Assembly (NCBI GenBank): GCA_951394045.1
Contig: OX595992.1
Location: 1,178,001-1,242,000, forward strand
Length of the DNA: 64,000 nt
Direction: 5' to 3'
Origin: Nitzschia sp. DOCU1
Lineage: Eukaryota; Bacillariophyta; Bacillariophyceae; Bacillariales; Bacillariaceae
Below the pieces are notes generated by a model, which saw only the letters and a list, made by a program, of their open reading frames with translations, did not search any database and was not told the origin of the DNA. The position numbers and the translations under genes are program-made. Below, piece after piece: positions 10,573 through 20,300 of this stretch. How positions within the stretch are numbered: position 1 is the stretch's first letter; each line of letters starts with the position of its first letter.

Positions 10573-10577
10573 CATCG

Positions 10578-10926
10578 ATCCAATGCAGATTCCTTCATTT
10601 CGAGAAAATTGGCGGGAAAAACGAAGCAGACGGAGTGGTTCGCTTTTTCTTCGCTCGCGCTACCACGCAGGCGGCGGGAGTGCGGTTGGGTGTCAAAGCA
10701 CGCATCAAAATGCCGCGTTGTTCAGCGGCATAATGACTACATCGACCAAACCCAAATTACGAAGAAACCTGTCCCCCAAAATTTAACAGGGCCATCACTG
10801 TAGTCGATCAGCGCGACAGCGGCAACCGATTGCTACTGCTAGCTAGAGTGACATAACGACACATAACTTTGATGTTGTCATAGCTTACTTGGGATCATCA
10901 TCAATAGAGAGAAATAAAACAGCATC
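10578..10926. other. Intergenic right flank of the Ty3/gypsy insertion
   Basis: No gene seen; it leads directly to the start of the SR-like gene and probably holds its promoter. The retrotransposon therefore sits about 350 bp upstream of that gene. Confidence 0.45.
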
Positions 10927-11601
10927 ATGCCTGCCAGCGCCGGAAGAGTCCGCATGCCGCACAACAATCGCATGAGCACCAGTGCGACGCTGAAGACTCA
11001 TGCGATCTGGCAGACCGCCATTGGCCACGATCCGTACGCCAACGATGCGGAAAAGGAGGATGCGGGTGTCACGGAAGCCGACAAAGAGAAAGCTCGAAGT
11101 GTGATGGAAATGGCACGAAGTCAGAACTTGACGGATGGTGCGAAACGTGACAATTTCACTGCTCAAATGTATCGTGGGTTGAAGAAGGGTAAGCAACGAA
11201 GGGCGGACGCATCGAAGGCTGATGAAACCGTAGACCCCCAACTCCAACAGCTGCTTGAAGATCCATCAAGCAGCAGCGAAGATGAATTTGTCGAGGCTGG
11301 TGTCGAGAAATTAGAGAAGAAAAAGTCGTCGTCGAGTAGTCGTAAAAAGAAGCATCGAAAGCGTCGGCGGGAAGATTCGTCCTCTAGCGACAGCGAAGAT
11401 TCTTCATCCGACGACTCTTCCGAGGATCGAAGGCGGAAGCGTCGCAAGGAGAAGAAGAGGAAAAAGCACCGAAAACGATCGCGAGATTCAAGCTCTAGCA
11501 GTGATGACAGCGACTCGGAAGATGAAAGGCGTCGTCGCAAACGAAAGGACAAACGTCATCGAAAAGATGTGAAGAAATCTAGTCGAAAGGAGGAACGATG
11601 A
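10927..11601 (+). CDS. SR-like, charged nuclear protein of unknown function
   Basis: A single-exon gene for 224 residues. The N-terminal 100 residues are ordinary sequence (MPHNNRMSTSATLKTHAIWQ, then a stretch containing MYRGLKKGKQRR). The C-terminal half alternates serine/aspartate blocks (DSSSSDSEDSSSDDSSED) with arginine/lysine blocks. Such RS/RD-rich tails are typical of nuclear-speckle and splicing proteins, so a nuclear RNA-processing role is likely by composition only. I do not recognise the N-terminal domain. The gene is convergent with Hsp33, with 118 bp between the stops. Confidence 0.75.
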   Translation: MPASAGRVRMPHNNRMSTSATLKTHAIWQTAIGHDPYANDAEKEDAGVTEADKEKARSVMEMARSQNLTDGAKRDNFTAQMYRGLKKGKQRRADASKADETVDPQLQQLLEDPSSSSEDEFVEAGVEKLEKKKSSSSSRKKKHRKRRREDSSSSDSEDSSSDDSSEDRRRKRRKEKKRKKHRKRSRDSSSSSDDSDSEDERRRRKRKDKRHRKDVKKSSRKEER

Positions 11602-11719
11602 CAATTCACAAATGATTCCCGATTTTTCATACAGCTATAGAAAGGATACGCCGGAGCCTGCATACAAGAAATAAAAGGCGGAATTGAAAATGTTGACGAT
11701 TCGTAGCTGATTCAGGTTG

Positions 11720-13008
11720 TTATTCTGAGGAATCATAGAAATCTTTGTCCTTTGCCGGGTCCCCTTTTTGTTTAGCCATTTCTGCTCTGGCTTGGTCAGC
11801 CGTCATCACGTAAACCTTGCCACAGAAGTCACATCGCGCTTCGATTTTCTCCTCTCGTTCCAATATTTCTTCAACATCGTTGGGGGAAAGCAATCGCAAG
11901 GCACGAATTAATCGATCTGATGTGCATTGACATGTAAATTTTGGCTCAATCTGCTGAAGAGGCTGCATCCCGAGGCCATCCAAAACGATCTCGCAAATTT
12001 CTAGCGGTGACACCCCTTTTGAAAGCAGATTGGTGGGTATGGTGTTGCCTCCATCTTTCTCTACTAATGTAGCAAGATTCCGCCCGACCACTTCCATCGT
12101 CTCAGCGTCGGCGCCTGGGAGCTGTTCGACTAGATAGCCCCCTGCAGCAGTACAGAGAATGCCATTGGTCGAGGTTGCGGCTGCCAAAGCACACGACCGT
12201 TGTTCACTCTCAGCCAGGTACGCTCCTTACATCTGATCGAGTGAGAAACCAACAGAGTGTGGAAAAATATTCGTGAGGCTCCTAAGAATACTTACCAATG
12301 TCCCGATCAATGTCTCCGTATCTTATGGCAGTGATGCCATTGTACGGGTTTGGCCAATCTGGATGATTCTTGACAACTTGCACACTTCCAAAACCTACCG
12401 CCTCTGTAAGCTTCACGTCACCGAGCATTGGACTTCCCACGTATCCTCGGACTTCTCCTAGACCAGATGAGATCGCCACAATTCCTCTAATAGGCCCGTC
12501 GCCTAACGATGGTCGTCCAAACCAGGTGAGTTCAATCCCAATTCTCAACATCAAATTCCGCCAAAACACACTACTCACTTTTAAATGTTAGTTGAAGCGT
12601 CTGCTCATCTTGCATGCCATTGCTGATCATCAGAGCGCAAGCAATGGCTCGCCCCAATGCGTCTGCGGGCGTCGGGGTCATTGAATGGGCCAGCATGACG
12701 TCGTTCATCAAATTTCTGGTTGTACACGCCGTAACTTTCACACTTCCATCTTTAGAAATTGCAGAGAAGACTTGGTCGCGAACGTTATTCTCGTTTCTGT
12801 ATTCCTCAAGCGAGGTGGTCGTGTCAACGCCGCGGCTTTCACCTGTTCCGTCGCTTTCTTCGCCTTGAAGCTTACCGCCGGAGAACGGTCGAGACTGGAG
12901 ACGTTGAAGAACAAGGTATCGGCTCGCAATATCTTGCCTTCGCAGCGAAAAGCATCGGACTACACCAAATTTTATCATTGCAAAACAGAAAATCCGAATG
13001 ATCTTCAT
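11720..13008 (-). CDS. HSP33: Hsp33 redox-regulated chaperone (three exons)
   Basis: Hsp33 is a holdase switched on when oxidation releases zinc from four cysteines. Exons are 12579-13008, 12296-12502 and 11720-12225, with introns of 76 and 70 bp (GTGAGT...TAG and GTAAGT...AAG). Splicing gives 380 residues in one frame. Family features in order: VKVTACTTRNLMNDVMLAH, ADALGRAIACALM, LQLTFKSDGPIRGI, AYLAESEQRSCALA, then the redox zinc site KFTCQCTSD with ARCDFCGK (CxC and CxxC, all four cysteines kept). The first 50 or so residues are extra compared with bacteria and look like an organelle presequence (SRPFSGG). Plastid or mitochondrion cannot be decided. In E. coli the protein has 292-294 residues. 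Confidence 0.9.
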
Positions 13009-13521
13009 GACAGATACGGCCTTTACGCAGAATTCGCCAAAGATTTTGTCTGCGTCAACTTTTGGAACGAAAACGTGCTCAAGAATGGCACGAAATGCAA
13101 GTTGGTTCGGATAGTGCCACTACGGAAATCCAAGCCTTGGTGCTCTGTCAACTGACTCTATCGCAGAGAGACTGCTTTTCGATTGACGCCTTTAGAAGTG
13201 ATGTGTTCAAACGTTTTGGACATCGGATGGTCCGCGATGGTGTGCTGACTTGGAAGTTGTCGCCTGATGACGTTGTCGTATTTGACTGAGCAGACCAAAA
13301 TCTGTCGAACGAGTCGAACCAATGACACTACCTACTCTCTCGACTAAACTAATACCCAGCTCGCCAATTGTAAACGCTTGCGGAATACAGTCAGCCACTA
13401 TTTACAACGCCACCAAACAATAGCTTCCTACCGATATCTTCCCTATTTCCCGATAGAATACGAGTAGTTGAAAGCAAACACGTGTATTGGGAAAGACCAT
13501 CATTCATGTTAATGACACAAA
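13009..13521. other. Region upstream of Hsp33 with one doubtful coding stretch
   Basis: Probably holds the Hsp33 promoter. On the + strand the frame 13011-13289 is open and ends QLTLSQRDCFSIDAFRSDVF...VVVFD. The amino-acid composition is protein-like, but it has no good start, no family match and no clear splice partner. I do not call it a gene. Confidence 0.35.
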
Positions 13522-14014
13522 ATGGTGAAAGCAGAGCCACCCAAATGGTTCTCATCGGGCTATCGTCCAGGCACCCTGTATCAAGACCTCTGGTAAATAG
13601 CAAAAATCGAATCTCGGCGCTCAGAAGGAATCGTGACATTTCCTCTTCCTAGGGTGGCCAGAGCTCTGACTCAAGCCTCAAACCGTTGTCGCAAAAGAAC
13701 ATCTTTCGTGTGACTGCTTCAAGCAAGCCGCCGCGAAAGAAGACGGCAGCCAGGGCAATCAGTACAAACGTAAGTGGTAGATTGGAAGACTATATCGTAA
13801 GAGTGAAGAAGTGTCATTGCGGGGAGATCAGGTGTCCAAGGCCATTCTCGTTGGGCGTTACCGATCCAGAGGTCACTTCAGTCGTCGGCTTCGGAATCTG
13901 GAAAATCAATTGCGTCACACGGAGAAGGATTACAAACCAAAGAAACTTTTTGCATTCTTCGTTGTCATCGCTGCGACTTCGTCCCTCGACAATCCCGGCT
14001 CCGACGTGCAGTAG
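13522..14014 (+). CDS. Candidate three-exon gene antisense to the end of TatD, function unknown
   Basis: Reading by splice signals gives exons 13522-13592, 13664-13769 and 13832-14014 with introns of 71 and 62 bp (GTAAAT...GAG and GTAAGT...CAG), the size normal in this window. Joined, they make a 119-residue frame starting MVKAEPPKWFSSGYRPGTLY and containing GRYRSRGHFSRRLRNLENQ. No domain is recognised. The last 85 bp overlap the 3' end of the TatD gene in antisense. The first acceptor choice is ambiguous: a TAG acceptor a few bases earlier gives a shorter protein. It could be noise; transcript evidence would settle it. Confidence 0.28.
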
Positions 14015-15039
14015 CATTCGACGACCTTGTCCAGGACTGCCGGGAGGGAACTGGGAACGTTGGGATATAACGACTGCTGTAGGCGTTTCTTTTTCTTTGA
14101 GTTCAAGCTTGAGACAAAATCTTCATTATGCTTGAGGTAGAGATCACGGCAACCCGTAAAACCCATGTACGGAGCATCAGTTTCAATCATGAGTTTGTCG
14201 AGTGGGATTACATCATGTGCCAAACAAGAGATTACCTCCTCGTAGTTGTCGTTACTCTCTTTCAAAATATACCCTGACACTGAAATGAAGTAGCCCCTAT
14301 TTACATATTCCAGGCATTGTTCCTTCGTACCAGTAAAACAGTGAATGATAACCGGAGTGGTCGCACTCTCGAGAATTTCAATTGTCTGTTGGAACGCAAG
14401 TCGCTCATGGACAAAAAGAGGAAGATTGAGCTCATTGGCAAGTTCAACCTGTAGACGGAACCATGGAATCTGATCTTCCAGAGGAGGGAATCCTTCGCTT
14501 GCATCGAGACCACATTCGCCTATTGCCGCGCAATGGACAAGTGTTTGGTTGACAATATCTGCCATCGTTCGCCGATACTTGTCAAGGGATGCTCCCTTGA
14601 GCTCCTCATCGTTGACATGATAAGGATGAACACCCACGGTGGTTTTGATCGGAATAGGAGGTGGGTTCTTGTGTAGAGAATCAAGACCGGCTTTTGCTTC
14701 GTTGATGGTGCTCGAAGGCGAGAGCATTGCAACAACGTTGGCCTCCTTGATCGCATCTTCGTGTAAGATATTCCAAAACTCGTCTGCCGCGACTTCTTTA
14801 TTCTGCAAGCTTTTGAGATCTCGGTGCCATAAATTACAGTCAACATCAATAAGGTCAGGCGCCATTTTGAGTGCCGACGAGTGCCACCGTGTCTGATGGG
14901 GGCTCCAACCAAAGGCGGTTCCTTGATGTCTGCTTGTCTCCGAACAAAAAGCTGCAACGCCGCTTGCTCCCAAATGTCTCTGTCTCGCTGGAAGGGCACA
15001 GGAAAATGCCGCGAAAGGCGGACAACTTGGAATCTTCAT
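13930..15039 (-). CDS. TatD-family metal-dependent hydrolase/DNase-like protein
   Basis: A single-exon gene for 369 residues. TatD proteins are TIM-barrel metallohydrolases linked to DNA repair and degradation. Visible family blocks: VGVHPYHV, IGECGLDASEGF, LPLFVHERLA, VIIHCFTGTKEQC, and LMIETDAPYMG. The usual first metal motif (HxH near the start of the domain) is not present; the position reads DVDCNLWH, so one metal site may be altered. Eukaryotic TATDN1-type members also lack a classic HxH here. About 58 residues precede the domain and could be an organelle presequence; the inner methionine at MAPDLIDVD is an alternative start. The gene is divergent from the PsbQ-like gene. Confidence 0.85.
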   Translation of the reverse strand: MKIPSCPPFAAFSCALPARQRHLGASGVAAFCSETSRHQGTAFGWSPHQTRWHSSALKMAPDLIDVDCNLWHRDLKSLQNKEVAADEFWNILHEDAIKEANVVAMLSPSSTINEAKAGLDSLHKNPPPIPIKTTVGVHPYHVNDEELKGASLDKYRRTMADIVNQTLVHCAAIGECGLDASEGFPPLEDQIPWFRLQVELANELNLPLFVHERLAFQQTIEILESATTPVIIHCFTGTKEQCLEYVNRGYFISVSGYILKESNDNYEEVISCLAHDVIPLDKLMIETDAPYMGFTGCRDLYLKHNEDFVSSLNSKKKKRLQQSLYPNVPSSLPAVLDKVVECYCTSEPGLSRDEVAAMTTKNAKSFFGL

Positions 15040-15444
15040 CGCCTGGAACTAGCTGCTGTGTCGTCGGACGGAAGGGTAGCATCCCCCAGTGCAACGATTG
15101 AACTCCAATAGCTACCGTTGCATAGAGGACGGAGGACGGAGGTTTTCATGTGTGCCGACGCCGTCGGCGCCAAATTTCAATCACGAGTATTTTTAGTGAC
15201 GAATGACGTCTGCGTCTACCGTAGAACTACTACAATCTGGCGACTGTGCTCATATATCTTTCGAAGCCTTTTCCTCTTTCTCGCGCCACCTCATCGGCAT
15301 TTGCAACGCAATCGTCTCTCGTTTTTCCGACCAAGGAAAAAAGATGACGTAAAAGCCATTTTTGTATTCTGTTCCATTTCCTTTCTGCGTTTGCCGCTTT
15401 GCTTGTGGGACCTTCCTTTGAAACGGAAATTCGTTTATCCAACC
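15040..15444. promoter_or_regulatory. Shared upstream region between TatD and PsbQ-like genes
   Basis: 405 bp separate the two divergent starts. No defined motif can be assigned. An open frame extends upstream of the PsbQ-like start, but its residues lack targeting features. Confidence 0.3.
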
Positions 15445-16293
15445 ATGAAGTTTGCAGCAGCCCTATCCATTTTTGCCGCCTCGTCGGCATCCGCATTTCA
15501 GCCACCGGCGGCTGGAATTCACCGTCAGGTTACCGCATTGCATTTGCAAAACTCGGAAATCGAGCCAATTTCCCAGACCGCCTCACGACGATCGTTCATG
15601 AAGAACACAGCTGCTCTTGTTCTTGGCATTGGTGCTCAAGGATTAATTGTTGATAGCGCCTCTGCTGGTCTCTTGGACGAGTTCGGTACCGATCCGACCA
15701 AGATCTCTGTAGAGGAAAAGGAAAGGAGAGAGCGAGAGGCGGTGAAGGCAGTCGCAAAAGCCGAATCCAACTATGAACCAAACCTCCGATCAAACTATTA
15801 CTATCCCACTAACAAAAAGCGATACTTACCCAGAATCAAGAAGTGCAACGATGCCATTCCTGATGCTGCCGCCATGATCGGAAATAACGACTGGGAAGGG
15901 GCCGAGACCTTTGCGGTCAAAATTGCAGAAGATACCATTCTTCCGATGAAGTTGTATACTTCTAGTCTTCTTGGTGGAGGTACGAATGTGAAAGTTGCTT
16001 TCGCCAAGGACATGAACAAAGCAGCGAGTGACTTCGAAAAGGCCCAGAAGCAGCTCGTCAAGGCGATTGGCAAGAAAGACCAAGAAAAGAGTTCCAAAGC
16101 CCTCGAAGAGCTCTCCTCCGCACTTTTGGCCTACCGCACAGCTGGAAAGCTTCTTGGACCTGACGGTGGTGGTGATATTCCCAGCGTCGACGAGATTCGC
16201 CGAGCTGCATGCCGTGTCCAGGGCCGCCGCTTTGAAGAAACGGTTAAAAAGCGAGATGCCCGACTGCGACAGGAGGCCGCGAAGAGTTCCTAG
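15445..16293 (+). CDS. PsbQ-like thylakoid lumen protein (photosystem II extrinsic subunit family)
   Basis: 282 residues, one exon. ATG 15445 starts MKFAAALSIFAASSASAFQP, a signal peptide with the textbook diatom ASAF plastid motif. About 40 residues on is a Tat lumen signal: SRRSFMKNTAALVLG, a hydrophobic stretch, then DSASAG. The mature protein is helical and charged, with YLPRIKKCNDAIPDAAAMIG and repeated helices rich in K, E and A, compatible with the four-helix PsbQ bundle. PsbQ-type proteins stabilise the oxygen-evolving cluster on the lumen side of photosystem II. Targeting is very clear. Family assignment rests on overall pattern and length, so it may be a PsbQ-like paralogue rather than the canonical subunit. 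Confidence 0.7.
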   Translation: MKFAAALSIFAASSASAFQPPAAGIHRQVTALHLQNSEIEPISQTASRRSFMKNTAALVLGIGAQGLIVDSASAGLLDEFGTDPTKISVEEKERREREAVKAVAKAESNYEPNLRSNYYYPTNKKRYLPRIKKCNDAIPDAAAMIGNNDWEGAETFAVKIAEDTILPMKLYTSSLLGGGTNVKVAFAKDMNKAASDFEKAQKQLVKAIGKKDQEKSSKALEELSSALLAYRTAGKLLGPDGGGDIPSVDEIRRAACRVQGRRFEETVKKRDARLRQEAAKSS

Positions 16294-17330
16294 TAGTGTC
16301 GCGTGAAATTTCTGTTTATGCTAGTTGTGACCCTATAGTGATTTTTTGCTCCGCATTGGAAACCTGTGCAATTCTTCGTACGTCGTCGTGGCAAAAATGG
16401 GAACCTCTAGACAACCAACCGGTTGGGATAAGTAGTGTTTCTAGTGTCGTCGAGCCCCTGTGTGAGTAAACTGCTGATTGATAGGGACCGATCATGAAGT
16501 GGCCGGCACCCTGTGCGTCGTGAATGCCTTCATAGGCAGTAGTTGCGCGATATGTAGCATTGACTACTACTAATCTTTGACTTGTGAACTGTGAGTGGAA
16601 GCATTGCTGAATGGTAGGGACCCATCATTCAGTGGCCGGCACACTGTGCGTCGTTAAAGCCTTCATAGGCAGTAGTTGCGTAGATAGAGCTATAACTACT
16701 AATCTTTGAGTTGTGATAAAGCAGTTGCATGGAAAATGAATGACGTCTTGCCACTTGCCCCGCACTCCCGACGACGGACGGCCCGCGCCCATATCTCTCC
16801 CTGACGCGCAGGCCAGCAGCCACGCGCGATTCCGATCATTTCGATTCCCCTTCATTCCTTCCGTTTGCTGATGCCACGCGCGTGTCGTCCTGTCTGTGCC
16901 GGGAGCGAGCAACCCGAGGCGCCGAAAGGAGGGGAAAGGCGGTGGAAGAAATGCCAACGAGAGGGGGTCGAGGGGTCGACAGGGAAAGATCACGGCCTCA
17001 GTTTTGCACCATTACGAAGGTTTGGGTGAACATGGCCCATGAGCGAGGAAGGACAAAGAGAAGAACAGAAACAAAATAGTATCAACTTTCAGGTCACAAA
17101 CGAAACGGTAGAAACAACAAACGAAGAGGAATCGGCAGTCCATAGGTCTTCAAATAGGACAGCCCGAGCGGGGGCTTTCGTCCTCCAGGCTTACCAAGGA
17201 CGAAAAGGGGGGATTTCTCCTAGTAAAGTTCTAGCAAGTTGGACAAAGAAATTGGTGAGTTTTCGTATTCGACGTCTGTCCCCCATTCCGTTTGACGCGC
17301 ATTTTGCTCACCCACCCCCGCATTGTCAAA
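16294..17330. other. Intergenic between PsbQ-like and NOT1 genes
   Basis: It contains a diverged two-copy tandem repeat (16473-16716). An open frame from ATG 17039 to a GTGAGT donor at 17255 could be an alternative first exon of NOT1. Otherwise no gene seen. Confidence 0.45.
16473..16716. repeat. Diverged tandem repeat, two copies of about 115 bp
   Basis: Copy 1 is about 16473-16587 and copy 2 about 16606-16716. Both carry GTGGCCGGCAC, CCTTCATAGGCAGTAGTTGC and CTACTAATCTTTGA in the same order. The spacing between copies is about 130 bp. Confidence 0.8.
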
Positions 17331-20300
17331 ATGATTGCAACCGCACAGGTGCAGTCTATTCAAGAAGACAACAAAGCTCTTTCGACCAGCAAGCAGGCTC
17401 TCGATCTATACGAAGCATTTACAATTGCTAAGAAGTCGAAAGCGCTTGATCTGGAACAGACCTTGATCGATCAGGTCATCGATATTCTAAAGACCCACCC
17501 GGTAAGATCAATGCATGCATGCAGCGAGAAGGTCTTCTGCAAGGATTCCACGTCTGACTCTGGATTTATTCATTCTGTATTTTTCGTCCCGTGAACTTCT
17601 TCTCAGGCCTATTCAAAGAATAACGTCGACACTACCTCAGTCGTACAATATTTGAAGGGGCGGGAGACGGGAAAGGTCCTAATGGATCCAACCAGAAACG
17701 GCGAGTCACTACTAGGTCCTCTCGGCTCTGGTATGGCGAACCGCTTAGCTCCTTCCGATGGATCGGAATCTTCAATCGGTATTGCGAATCTCTTGCAGGA
17801 TGTGGGGCCTGCCTGCACTAGAAACGCAAATACATTTCGGGACACACTTGCGGAGATTGTTCCTGTAAATTCAACGCTCAACGAGGCAGCGATTGCACGA
17901 CTAATCTTTTTCTTTTCGGACAAGGGGAGGGATGCGGATGGGTCGGCTTTGATGGGGGTGTCGTCTGCTCTCCTGGGGAGTCTTATTCCGGGAAGAAATA
18001 GTGAAGTTTCTGCGGATGGATGGAATCTGAATGCTGTTGCGGAGGTTCTGGAGCACGATTATGCGGCGCGGGATTGGATTGCTGTTGCAACCTACTGGGA
18101 CTTCCCGGGCTTTTTGATGAAAGATGCGGATCAGTTTCGGACGCTTGTGGAGTTGTATCGAGCCGGATCGAAACGTATTCCCCCACTCGGGGCTTTTACG
18201 GCGCAGTGGAGAAATACTGCTGGTCAACTGTCGGTGATCGAAGCGATTATTTCTGTATCGCAGAGCGTTTACGTTGTCCCTTTGAATGCAGAAGAGCTTG
18301 CTGACGCATCGACTGCAGCACCTGGTTCAGCAGGCCTGGATGCACAATGCTTTGCGTCCATGGACATTCTGCAACGATTGCTTTTCCTTTCAGACATTCC
18401 TGCTCTATACCGTCGCGTGCGCGACCTCTTCGTCAGAGGCCTGTTGAGCTGCCCCGAAGTCCTTCTATGCTCTTTGGTGCGACTCCAGCTTCTTGTCGCA
18501 AACAAGCCCGCACACCTTGGTCGAGAAAACTTGGCTGCGGCTGGAATGCAAATCAAGACAGAGCTCATGCGAGAACTCATTCCGCTCTTCTTCAGACCCA
18601 ACAGTCAGCATCGCGTACAGGATGGGCCGGCGGCGCTTCGGCGGCTCTACGCCATTTCACCGAACACGGTCACGGCTGCTTGCTTTGAAGCATGGAGGAG
18701 CACCGTCAATGACTCGCCTCAAATGCGCCTGGCGACGTTGATGCACATAATCAACATAGCGAGATTGCTACCTTCGCCTGCGGATGCGATTGCCTCGCTC
18801 CTGAACGGCAGCAAGGACCCTGAGTTCAGCATCGCCATCGCCTTTGTCATGGCTGACAATGATTACCTGCAGCTCAAGCCGTGGCTCGTTGAGAAACTCT
18901 CCAATGAAGCGTCCGTGGGCGCATTCGCTACTGCCATTGTATCACATCTTGCGAAGACACAATCAAATGCAGCGCCTCGAAGCGGGGACGGCCCAGGAAC
19001 TCTAGTCAGCGTCGAAAATATTGCAATCTCGTTGCAGATTCTCCAAGCATTGGATGCCTCCATCCTCAATCAGCCTTTCTCGACTGGGGATGGATCGACG
19101 CTTGGAGAGAATCTCAAAGTCCTCATGGAGGCTTGTGTTTCTGCCCACCCTTCACTCCGAGGGAGCCTGTCAGTCCAGGGTAGCAATGGCGGGACACCAT
19201 CTGCCCGAGGAACGCCCACTCCGCCAGGAGCATCGGATGACGTCGAGGAAATGGCAACAGCATATTTCCAGAAAATCTACACCTCCGAGCAAAGTATCGG
19301 GGAAGTTGTTGAAATGCTCAAACGCTTCAAGACTTCCGGAAAGGCAAAAGAAAATGAAATTTTTGCATGCATGGTTCATAATTTATTCGACGAGTATCGA
19401 TTTTTCTCCAAATATCCAGAGAAGGAATTGCGGATCACCGGAATCCTTTTCGGTACTCTCATTCAAGAGCAGCTCGTTAGCAGTATCACTCTTGGGATTG
19501 CCTTGAGATATGTTCTCGAGGCTCTTCGAAAGCCACCTTCACCTCCTGGTTCTACATCAAGCAGCGGGAAAATGTTTGAATTCGGGATGTTTGCCCTCGA
19601 ACAATTCAAAGGACGTCTTCACGAATGGCCGCAATACTGTTCTCACATCGTACAAATTCCACATTTGAAAGAAGGTTATGCTGATTTGGTCGCCGAAATT
19701 GAGAGTGCTATGCTCGAGAGCCAGAATCGAGCCGCCGGACAAGGTACAGCTTCTGGTCAAGGCAATTCTGCGGTTTCTTCCACTCCACCGAAGGATGCCC
19801 AGTCGGCAGGTTTTGGCCCGTCTACGACGCCGGCTTCAGCTACAAAGCGTGGCGTCCCTATGGAGCTCCCAACACCTGTTCTTCCCGTTGACGTAAAGCC
19901 ACGCATCGCTGAATTCGGTCCTGGTTTGGGAAGAGCAGTTACCGAAGGGAAGGACGAGGAGAAAGAAGAGGACACCCCACCAGACAATGTTCTGGACAGA
20001 GTTCAGTTCCTTATCAACAATCTGGCTCCATCTAACGTCGAAAACAAGGCCCAAGAACTGAAGGAGCTGTTGGACCCCAAGTACTTCGGGTGGCTTGGAC
20101 ATTTCTTGGTCGTGAAAAGGATCAGCACACAAGCTAACTTCCATTCTTTGTATCTGACGCTTCTCGACCAGCTGGGTGAATATGGAAAGGGACTGGTGGA
20201 AAAGATCCTGGAGAGCGTTTACCACAACATTGGTAAACTCTTGCGTTCGCCTAAGATCACGACGTCTTCGTCCGAACGAAGCTACTTGAAAAATCTTGGC

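Larger units (their letters stand above)
5380..10577 (+). mobile_element. Ty3/gypsy LTR retrotransposon, complete, with 5-bp target-site duplication
   Basis: The element proper is 5385-10572, flanked by CATCG at 5380-5384 and 10573-10577. Its two 125-bp LTRs begin TG and end CA and are identical by eye, so insertion is recent. Gag (5542-6966) and Pol (6845-10450) lie in overlapping frames. Pol order is protease, reverse transcriptase, RNase H, integrase, which defines Ty3/gypsy (Metaviridae). A purine-rich GGGAGGCGA just before the 3' LTR is a candidate polypurine tract. The sequence after the 5' LTR (TTGATATCAAAGTCC) is at the primer-binding position, but I cannot match it to a tRNA end with confidence. 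Confidence 0.95.

Noticed and set aside
11163..11552. Minus-strand ORF opposite the SR-like gene
   Set aside because: It is the mirror of the biased RS/D coding sequence, giving only R, S, F and L runs.
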